Source: UBA4582 sp047630175 (GTDB taxonomy: Bacteria > Pseudomonadota > Gammaproteobacteria > Pseudomonadales > Azotimanducaceae). Taken from it: a DNA stretch of 20,343 nt. The stretch covers positions 1 to 20,343 of the forward strand of contig JBLHVI010000052.1 of NCBI GenBank assembly GCA_047630175.1, written 5' to 3'. How positions within the stretch are numbered: the first letter of the stretch is position 1; every line of letters starts with the position of its first letter. Positions 14,820-20,343 of this stretch are shown here, piece by piece. Both the position numbers and the translations under genes were made by a program. The notes beneath the pieces were generated by a model. It was given only the letters and a program-made list of their open reading frames with translations. It was not told where the DNA came from and made no database searches.

Positions 14820-15692
14820 ATGGGCTATGTACACAGCGATTATTTGATCTCCACCGAAGCCCTAGCTGCCAAGCTTAAGGGCGATACCAGTAAGCTGCGC
14901 CTGTTCGATGTCACGGTAATGCTGGTGCCGAGCTCACCGGGTTACAAAGCGGTGTCGGGGTTAGATGAATTCCTTACGGCGCATATTCCAACCGCTGCGT
15001 TTATGGATATTCCCGCAGACTTCTCTGATACCAGTAGCGGCCTTGGCTTTACGCTGCCGTCTGCTGCAGCATTGCAAACGGCCTATCAAGCAGCAGGTAT
15101 TGATGATGATAGCCAGGTAGTGTTCTACAGTCACGGTCATATGATGTGGGCAACCCGGGCCTGGTGGATGCTGTATTCCTGTGGTCATCGCAATGTTGCG
15201 GTACTTGACGGCGGGTTTGCTCGCTGGAAGGCTGAAGACCGCGACACCACGCATGAGCTGTCACCACCACCTCAGGGTGAGATGTCGGTCAGCCTTGACC
15301 CGCAACGCTGGACTGACAAGGCCGAGACCGTTAAAGCCATCAATGATTCCGGTGTTTGCACAATCAATGCGCTGTCCCCCGGGGTATATGACGGCTCTGC
15401 AGAGATGCACTATGGTCGCAAAGGGCACATCACTAACAGCAAGAACGTCTATTACTCTGACTTGCTCAGTGATGGCTGCTTTCGATCAGCCGAGGCGCTC
15501 AAGCAGATATTCACTGACAAGGGCGTGCTCGAGCATCCGCGGGTAATTGCTTATTGTGGTGGCGGTATTTCAGCGACTATTGATGCGCTGGCGCTAACCC
15601 TCATTGGGCACAACAACGTGGCGGTTTATGACGGCTCGATGAGTGAGTGGGTCAAGGACGAAAGTCTGCCGCTGGTGATGGGCAGCGAGTAA
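14820..15692 (+). CDS. Two-domain rhodanese-type sulfurtransferase
   Basis: A 290-residue protein of two rhodanese domains (about 8-140 and 160-288), similar to thiosulfate/3-mercaptopyruvate sulfurtransferases. The C-terminal domain has the active cysteine C246 in YCGGGIS; the N-terminal domain, as usual, has none at the matching place (YSHGHMMW, 103-110). The loop CGGGIS differs from both CRKGVT (thiosulfate type) and CGSGVT (mercaptopyruvate type), so substrate choice is open. It has no clear signal peptide and is likely cytoplasmic. No good ribosome site precedes the ATG, which fits translation coupled to the kinase gene seven bases upstream. Confidence 0.88.
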   Translation: MGYVHSDYLISTEALAAKLKGDTSKLRLFDVTVMLVPSSPGYKAVSGLDEFLTAHIPTAAFMDIPADFSDTSSGLGFTLPSAAALQTAYQAAGIDDDSQVVFYSHGHMMWATRAWWMLYSCGHRNVAVLDGGFARWKAEDRDTTHELSPPPQGEMSVSLDPQRWTDKAETVKAINDSGVCTINALSPGVYDGSAEMHYGRKGHITNSKNVYYSDLLSDGCFRSAEALKQIFTDKGVLEHPRVIAYCGGGISATIDALALTLIGHNNVAVYDGSMSEWVKDESLPLVMGSE

Positions 15693-15717
15693 ATGGCGTA
15701 TTTGTAGACGTGGCTTG

Positions 15718-15743
15718 CTGACGGCGTGCCGCGGTGACGTCAG
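15718..15743. terminator. Candidate bidirectional terminator between convergent genes
   Basis: CTGACG (15718-15723) and CGTCAG (15738-15743) pair around a GC-rich 14-base loop that overlaps the stop codon of the minus-strand gene. AT-rich DNA follows on the plus strand (TATAAATATTCTATTTT), which could help release the kinase/sulfurtransferase transcript. No long T run. Confidence 0.35.
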
Positions 15744-16249
15744 TATAAATATTCTATTTTGTCGTTCACGAAGGTGTAACGTGGATGCTTATACCAGCCA
15801 TAAAACAGTGACCAGCGAGGTTCTTTGTGAACCTTGTTGTCATAGACTATAAGCTCACCCGTTTGGGCATTCATCCAGAAATCTAGATCGTAAATTTTGT
15901 CTGGTTTGCCAACCACATGAAAATCAGTGCAGGCGAAGTAAATGTTTCCTTCAATCTGCCGCACTGGGTCGTGCACGCGGATAAATTTCAGCGCCAGAAC
16001 TTCGTCAGTTTTGTCGTCCAGCAGGTGGAAGTTTCCTTCGGCGTCAAGCTCGCTGGCAATGTAAGCCTGCATGGTTGCCTTGATATCTTCAACATAGAAC
16101 TGCACGGCGGGTTCGTCGGGGACCGCAGCGGGCGCATCCTGTGCAAAACCGTGTTGTGAAAAAAAAACAGCAAAAGTGAGTAGGGCGAAAACGCTTAGAC
16201 CCGCCATTAGCTGCCGTTGGCGCCAGCAGCTAACGGTTGTGAAAACCAC
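15740..16249 (-). CDS. Exported protein of unknown function
   Basis: A 169-residue protein that I do not recognise. A signal peptide is clear: Arg residues at 10 and 12, a hydrophobic stretch (about 15-31) and a likely cut after Ala36 (HGFA/QDAP). The mature part has a KIYDLDFWMN segment (118-127), followed by TGELIVYD and a basic, aromatic C-terminus (HPRYTF, 155-160), suggesting a small beta-rich domain. One Cys remains in the mature part (C107), so no disulfide within the chain. I chose the GTG at 16249 because it supplies the positive n-region; ATG at 16207 (residue 15) would leave none. It starts 23 bases after the stop of the EHAG-repeat gene, so they are probably co-transcribed and act together in the periplasm. 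Confidence 0.7.
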   Translation of the reverse strand: MVFTTVSCWRQRQLMAGLSVFALLTFAVFFSQHGFAQDAPAAVPDEPAVQFYVEDIKATMQAYIASELDAEGNFHLLDDKTDEVLALKFIRVHDPVRQIEGNIYFACTDFHVVGKPDKIYDLDFWMNAQTGELIVYDNKVHKEPRWSLFYGWYKHPRYTFVNDKIEYLY

Positions 16250-16272
16250 GAGGGTCTTAGATCCTGCAGTGG

Positions 16273-16536
16273 TTATCGCTTTGGAGTAGGCATAGGAGCT
16301 GGTGTGCCCGCATGCTCAGCGGCGTCGCCAGCGTGTTCGGCAGAATGCTCAGCTTCTTCTGCAGCATCAGACATGGCGTCGCCTGCATGTTCACTATGCT
16401 CAGCCGCTTCGCCTGCGTGCTCTGCTGCCGGTGCTGCGGCACCTGCATGTTCTTTGGACTTTGCAGCTTTGCCGCCGTGTTCAGCAGCGATCGCGAACAA
16501 AGGCAGTAATAGTAAGAGTTTGAATATCAATTTCAT
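16273..16536 (-). CDS. Small exported Ala/Glu/His-rich repeat protein
   Basis: An 87-residue protein with a signal peptide (MKLIFK, a leucine-rich core, likely cut after Ala17 or Ala18). The mature part is built from the tetrapeptide EHAG, seen at residues 29, 39, 49, 67 and 74; the first three are exactly ten residues apart. Eight His residues, all next to Glu except none beside aromatic groups, and many Ala suggest an extended or helical metal-binding or surface-covering protein. No enzyme motif is present. GAGGA lies seven bases before the ATG and confirms the strand; the opposite strand is also open here only because the repeat is low in complexity. The family is unknown to me. Zinc, copper or nickel binding is a guess from composition. 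Confidence 0.7.
   Translation of the reverse strand: MKLIFKLLLLLPLFAIAAEHGGKAAKSKEHAGAAAPAAEHAGEAAEHSEHAGDAMSDAAEEAEHSAEHAGDAAEHAGTPAPMPTPKR
16312..16452 (-). repeat. Tandem-like coding repeat (EHAG units)
   Basis: On the plus strand the words GCCTGCATGTTC, GCCTGCGTGCTC and GCCAGCGTGTTC recur, each the reverse complement of an Ala-Glu-His-Ala-Gly unit. The copies differ at third codon positions while the peptide stays the same, which suggests selection on the protein and not a very recent DNA duplication. Confidence 0.6.
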
Positions 16537-16608
16537 GATGTATCCTCAGGTTTATTAGGTCTTGTACGCGCAGCATTGAGTCCGGATTGACTGGCGTCAG
16601 GTTATTCT

Positions 16609-17445
16609 TCACTTATCTGTTGTCATAGGCAAGGAACTACGTCCCAAATTTCGTCGGCTGATGGGTTCTAATAGCCACGCCAACGGCGAAAATGCCGATT
16701 CTCTGCCCTCAGGCAAGCCCAAATCATCAGTGCCGCTGGTGGTTGCGCCATTACTTGCAGGGCGTGCATAGCTGCGCAGCAAGTGATCCCAGCAGCTAAA
16801 AATAGTGGAGAAGTTGGCGTCGCCGTAATGTCGATCCACCGCGTGATGAGCCGCGTGAAAACGCGGCGTGACGATGAAACGTGACAGCGGTTGCTCGATG
16901 CGATCAGAGAAATCTATATTCGTGTGATGGAACTGGGCGCACAGGCTCACCAGCCCTTCAAACAAGAACCAGGCGATAGCTGTCGGCCCCCAAATAGCGA
17001 CCCAGGTTGCTTTAGCTAACGCCGAGAGGATGAGTTCACCGGGATGGAAGCGTAGCGCGGTGGTCACGTCCATGCTCGTGTCAGCATGATGCGCCTTGTG
17101 GAAGCGCCACAGAAAATTCACTCGATGATTGGCTCGATGCCAGACGTAGTCGAACAGATCGAGCACCACCACTGACGCCAGTATCTCGACCCAGCCCACC
17201 AGCCCTAGCCAACGCGAGATACCCCAACCCTGCTCCTCCACGTATACCAGCCATAGCAGTAAGGGCACGTAAATTAAGACGCGAACAATTACGGTGTTTA
17301 AGGCGGCAACGCTTAGGTGAAAAAATAGGCGCTTAAGGCGGTTTTGTGTCGAGGGGCGCTTTGGAAGAACGGTTTCGATACCGAGGAAAAACAGCAGTCC
17401 CACGATAAACACAACGAGCTTGCCAGTATCGAGATCAATATCCAT
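16609..17445 (-). CDS. Fatty-acid hydroxylase/sterol desaturase family membrane protein
   Basis: A 278-residue integral membrane di-iron oxidase. The histidine clusters are all present: HRANH (103-107), HKAHH (116-120), HH at 173-174, and HAAHH (197-201), with the expected spacing. Four hydrophobic segments (about 8-24, 44-68, 84-99, 142-165) fit the family. Members hydroxylate or desaturate lipid chains, sterols, carotenoids or ether lipids with O2; the substrate cannot be read from sequence. The C-terminal 55 residues are polar and less conserved. It stands between exported-protein genes on the same strand, 72 bases before the EHAG gene; no direct link to them is evident. The nearby monooxygenase and acyl-CoA dehydrogenase genes make a sterol or terpenoid role possible, not shown. 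Confidence 0.87.
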   Translation of the reverse strand: MDIDLDTGKLVVFIVGLLFFLGIETVLPKRPSTQNRLKRLFFHLSVAALNTVIVRVLIYVPLLLWLVYVEEQGWGISRWLGLVGWVEILASVVVLDLFDYVWHRANHRVNFLWRFHKAHHADTSMDVTTALRFHPGELILSALAKATWVAIWGPTAIAWFLFEGLVSLCAQFHHTNIDFSDRIEQPLSRFIVTPRFHAAHHAVDRHYGDANFSTIFSCWDHLLRSYARPASNGATTSGTDDLGLPEGRESAFSPLAWLLEPISRRNLGRSSLPMTTDK

Positions 17446-17524
17446 TGTTCGATTATGCCCGTTGCGATGTCGTTGACAATCAATTTCGTGCTTAAAGCAG
17501 CGTCTGCCCCCAGCGATCGGTGAA

Positions 17525-19651
17525 TCAGTCTTGCACAGTGCTGTTGTTGGTCGTCGTTTCTGCCAGCGCAGGATCGTAGCGCCTGAACCAGCCCATGATA
17601 TTGTCAGTTTTGGCGATCAAATGACTTGGCCGATTGGCGATAGTGTGGGAAGCGCCAGGAACGCGCACATAAGCGGCGTCTACTCCCTGCATTTTTAGCG
17701 CGGTATACCATTGCTCGGCTTCCCAGGCAGGCGTTCGCCAGTCTTCTTCACCCACCATTACCAGTGTCGGTGTGGTGACATTGCCAACGACGGCAATGGG
17801 CGACAGATCGAAAAACTTCTGTGGATTCGCCCAGGGATCGCCGCGCACCCAGTGGCGTCTGACTCGCATGCCGATGTCCGCAGACAGCGCCATAGTGAAC
17901 CAGTTGATGACGGGTTTGATGACTGCCGCCGCCGCAAATCGATCTGTTTTGCCGGTCGCATAAGCGCTTAGTAAGCCGCCACCTGAGCCGCCGGTGATGA
18001 ACTGCCGTTGCGGATCTGCCCAGCCTTTCTTCAGTACCGCGTCTATCACACTCATCAGGTCAACGTGATCATAGCCAGGATAAGCTTCATCGATTTGGTC
18101 TGCAAAGGCCTCACCATACCCTGTAGAGCCGCGTGGATTAGCCCAAACAGTCACGTAACCCTCTGCTGCATAGCGCTGAATTTCAGCGGCAAAAGCCGGC
18201 GTGTACATCGCGTATGGACCGCCGTGGATCTCTAGCAACAGCGGCGCGGTGCCATCGGCTATAAAGCCCGGCGGTAGAGCAACCCACGCCTGAATCTCCA
18301 GACCATCGTGGTTTGAAGGCACCCTTAGTTCTTCGATCGTTGCCAGTTCAATCGTGTCCAGCAAATCAGAATTAAGGTCAGTGACTATCTGCGTTGAATT
18401 GTTACCCCGTTTGATTGCTAGCTCTGCAGGCCGCATCGGATTTGTCTGGGTGTAGGCGATGACGCGATTGCGGCCATGCCCGTTAACATCAAATTCGCCG
18501 CTGCTATAGGGCCTACCGATACTTGTGCCACCGACATCGTCGGCAATAATGGCCGTGTTGCCTTGCAGATCAATACTGATGAGTTCCAGGCGGCCTTCAA
18601 CGGCGGCCAAAGCAAACAAGCCATCACTGCGGGCATTCCAGATTACGTTAGACACCGTGTGATCATAATCGGCGGTCAGCTGTTGCGTTGCGCCACTACT
18701 AAGGTTTTTTACATACAGCTGTGATTGCTGGTAGGCACGAACTTTGTCATCAAAACCCTGCCATGCGAGCAAGCGGCCGTTGGGTGACACCATTGGGCTG
18801 ACGTCAGGGCCATCACGGGTGGTCACGGCTGTGCGCGCCAAGCTCAAAATATCGACGGCATAAATTTCAGCTTCAACAGGGTCTAAGTCTGGGCGGGGTA
18901 CATCATTGCCTGTCACGTAAAGGGTTTTGCCGTCGTTACTCCAAGCAGGGGAACTAAAGCCATTGTCTCCGGTTGTCACGGCACGCGGCGTGCCGCCCAG
19001 TGCTGGTACCACATAAACATGGTCGCTGCCCTTGTCGAGCATGCCAGTGCCGTTAAAGCGAAACATCATGTCGTCAATAACGCGAACAGGCGCTGCCCAT
19101 TGAGCACCGTCTGGCTTACGAGGTCCTTTATCTATTAATAACAAGGGTTTGCTGGGCGTGAACATGGTGAAAGCAATAGCACTACCGTCGGCTGACCACT
19201 GCATTTGGCTGGGGCTGTGTTCGAGTGCCGCAACATTTACCTCACGGTCGGTGGCTAACCAGCGAACCCGCATTTGCGGACCATGCACTGTGCTGACAAC
19301 ATATAACAGGCGACTACCGTCGGGTGAAAATAGCGGTGATCTTGCCATCTCGCCGCTGGCGAGTAGGGGTTGCTGCGTTCCGCTATCAACATCTACCAAC
19401 CAAAGTGTGGTGTTGGTGTTGTCCTGCATGCGGTTGAAGCCCCGGCGCACATAAACGACTTGCTTGCCGTCAGGCGATACTCGCGGGTCGCTGGCCCACT
19501 CTAGCTCGAAAATATCGTCGTTATTTAAGGTGCGAAGCGCGTCCGTGGCGTTAGTGGCTGCTGCGGTCTGGGTTAGCCCAAGGCTACCCAGTAACAGCGT
19601 TGCGAATAGTCCAGCGGCGCGGGCGGCTTGGAAAAAGACGGGGAGGTGCAT
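17525..19651 (-). CDS. Exported prolyl-oligopeptidase-family (S9) peptidase
   Basis: A 708-residue protein. A signal peptide (about 1-32, cut near AAA/TNA) exports it. Residues 40-430 form a beta-propeller with repeated SPDG-type strands (59, 109, 153, 238, 289). The C-terminal alpha/beta hydrolase has the oxyanion segment HGGP (476-479) and the triad S556 (GGSGGG), D637 (GEEDWRTP) and H669 (PGASHT). This is typical of dipeptidyl- or acylaminoacyl-peptidases, which trim short peptides in the periplasm for nutrition. The GGSGGG nucleophile elbow follows the Gly-x-Ser-x-Gly rule. It lies 90 bases after the cyclophilin gene on the same strand, so shared transcription is possible. The ribosome site is weak. 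Confidence 0.9.
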   Translation of the reverse strand: MHLPVFFQAARAAGLFATLLLGSLGLTQTAAATNATDALRTLNNDDIFELEWASDPRVSPDGKQVVYVRRGFNRMQDNTNTTLWLVDVDSGTQQPLLASGEMARSPLFSPDGSRLLYVVSTVHGPQMRVRWLATDREVNVAALEHSPSQMQWSADGSAIAFTMFTPSKPLLLIDKGPRKPDGAQWAAPVRVIDDMMFRFNGTGMLDKGSDHVYVVPALGGTPRAVTTGDNGFSSPAWSNDGKTLYVTGNDVPRPDLDPVEAEIYAVDILSLARTAVTTRDGPDVSPMVSPNGRLLAWQGFDDKVRAYQQSQLYVKNLSSGATQQLTADYDHTVSNVIWNARSDGLFALAAVEGRLELISIDLQGNTAIIADDVGGTSIGRPYSSGEFDVNGHGRNRVIAYTQTNPMRPAELAIKRGNNSTQIVTDLNSDLLDTIELATIEELRVPSNHDGLEIQAWVALPPGFIADGTAPLLLEIHGGPYAMYTPAFAAEIQRYAAEGYVTVWANPRGSTGYGEAFADQIDEAYPGYDHVDLMSVIDAVLKKGWADPQRQFITGGSGGGLLSAYATGKTDRFAAAAVIKPVINWFTMALSADIGMRVRRHWVRGDPWANPQKFFDLSPIAVVGNVTTPTLVMVGEEDWRTPAWEAEQWYTALKMQGVDAAYVRVPGASHTIANRPSHLIAKTDNIMGWFRRYDPALAETTTNNSTVQD

Positions 19652-19698
19652 TGAAGTGTCCTAATCAAAATGTTGCCGCAATAGAACATTTATCGCCC

Positions 19699-19718
19699 TC
19701 ACAGTCAAAGCGCTGTGA
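19699..19718 (-). terminator. Candidate hairpin after the cyclophilin gene
   Basis: TCACAG (19699-19704) and CTGTGA (19713-19718) are perfect 6-bp arms with an 8-base loop, 24 bases after the cyclophilin stop. There is no T run on the minus strand, so termination is uncertain; it may be only partial. Confidence 0.25.
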
Positions 19719-19741
19719 AGGCAGGCCACCGGCGCGGGCGG

Positions 19742-20343
19742 TTACTCTTCAATAATGCTGGCGGTGATGATGACGAGTCGTTCTTGTGTCGCGCCACTGC
19801 GGCTGCCGAGGGCTTCCAGAGCCTCCAGCGTCTCCATGCCACTGACTAACTCGCCGAACAGGGTGTGTTTAGTGTCAAGAAAAGGAACTGGCAAAAAGGT
19901 AATAAAGAACTGGCTGCCGTCGGTGCCTGGGCCCGCGTTGGCCATGCTCAACAGGCCACGCCTGTCATGCGTTAAGTTGCCAGCGAATTCGCCGTCATAT
20001 CGATAGCCAGGATCACCACTACCAGTACCGGTGGGGTCGCCGCCTTGTGCCATAAAGCCGGGGATTACCCGGTGAAAAATCACGTTGTCATAAAAGCCCA
20101 TTTCGGTGAGATAAATGGTGCTGGTGGCGTGCATGGGCGCTGTTTCATGAAACAGTCGAAAACGCATATCGCCTTTGTTGGTTTTCATCTCCCAAAAATA
20201 TGATTTGCCAGCCTCGAAGGTCATCAAGGCGGGTTTGGTCAATTGCTGCCGCCAGTTGGGGTCGCGGGTTTCGTCGGTTGGGGCCATGGCCGGCTCTTTA
20301 GCCGCATCCGCAACAGTTTCCGCAACAGTTTCTTCAGCAGCTT
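19742..20343 (-). CDS. Cyclophilin-type peptidyl-prolyl isomerase, start beyond window
   Basis: A cyclophilin domain with the active-site set FHRVIPGFMAQGG (Arg73 and Gln81 counted from the Met at 20287), SQFFIT (125-130) and FLDTKHTLFG (His141). Phe136 stands where human cyclophilin A has the cyclosporin-contacting Trp, as in bacterial PpiA/PpiB. It speeds cis-trans proline isomerisation in folding. The Met at 20287 is probably not the start: the frame continues without a stop to the end of the window, encoding a repetitive, acidic Ala/Glu/Thr/Val linker (EETVAETVAD), and no ribosome site precedes 20287. The full protein therefore likely has a signal peptide or lipoprotein anchor upstream of this linker and works in the periplasm. 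The gene is partial here. Confidence 0.88.
   Translation of the reverse strand, partial: AAEETVAETVADAAKEPAMAPTDETRDPNWRQQLTKPALMTFEAGKSYFWEMKTNKGDMRFRLFHETAPMHATSTIYLTEMGFYDNVIFHRVIPGFMAQGGDPTGTGSGDPGYRYDGEFAGNLTHDRRGLLSMANAGPGTDGSQFFITFLPVPFLDTKHTLFGELVSGMETLEALEALGSRSGATQERLVIITASIIEE

Noticed and set aside
16312..16452. CRISPR-like array
   Set aside because: The repeats are short, unevenly spaced and in frame with a coding sequence; there are no spacers or cas genes.
16217..16558. Cys/Ala/Ser-rich plus-strand frame with ACSA repeats
   Set aside because: It is the reverse reading of the EHAG repeat gene. The minus-strand frame has a signal peptide and a GAGGA ribosome site; the plus-strand one has neither.
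20288..20343. Promoter region of the cyclophilin gene
   Set aside because: The frame stays open to the window edge and encodes a repetitive acidic linker, so this DNA is more likely coding.

Overview
This 20.3 kb window looks like a chromosomal stretch from a free-living, probably marine, Gammaproteobacterium. The evidence is the mix of families: a CnoX/YbbN-like thioredoxin-TPR protein, the DUF4212 + VC_2705-type sodium symporter pair, a bacterial RIO1-like kinase and an exported S9 peptidase. Base composition is balanced, coding density is high and Shine-Dalgarno sites are ordinary. The taxonomic call is an inference. I see no rRNA, tRNA, CRISPR array, insertion sequence or phage gene.

Layout. 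(1) 1-1252: an unannotatable stretch with a possible 50-codon gene, then a cysteine-free CnoX-like chaperone gene on the minus strand. (2) 1253-1893: a 640-base gap, AT-rich in the middle, ending in three consecutive dyads; the first contains a perfect DnaA-box sequence and the last is a strong hairpin in the leader of the next gene. (3) 1894-7350, all plus strand: small and large subunits of a sodium:solute symporter, a glutamine-synthetase-like ligase, a class I glutamine-amidotransferase-like hydrolase and a metallo-beta-lactamase-fold hydrolase. The ligase/hydrolase pair resembles gamma-glutamylation modules used to catabolise amines. (4) 7408-13878: an HSD10-like short-chain dehydrogenase (minus), two acyl-CoA dehydrogenase subunits (plus) whose sequence motifs are complementary, a membrane-anchored protein of unknown function (minus), and a Baeyer-Villiger-type flavin monooxygenase with the long N-terminal extension of 4-hydroxyacetophenone monooxygenases (plus). 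This is a catabolic set suited to ketones or cyclic/branched acyl-CoA substrates. (5) 13949-15692: a RIO1-like kinase and a two-domain sulfurtransferase, 7 bases apart. (6) 15740-20343, all minus: two small exported proteins (one made of EHAG repeats), a fatty-acid-hydroxylase/sterol-desaturase family membrane protein, an exported prolyl-oligopeptidase-family peptidase, and a cyclophilin whose start lies beyond the window.

How they may work together (inference). The symporter would import a small amine or organic acid; the ligase would cap an amine with glutamate at ATP cost and the amidotransferase-like enzyme would remove or recycle the gamma-glutamyl group. The monooxygenase, SDR and acyl-CoA dehydrogenase pair form a separate oxidation module. 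The strongest points for follow-up are the complementary motif loss in the acyl-CoA dehydrogenase pair, the ligase/hydrolase/symporter cluster, the EHAG-repeat exported pair, and the structured DNA upstream of the symporter. I did not find a clearly new defence or mobile system.
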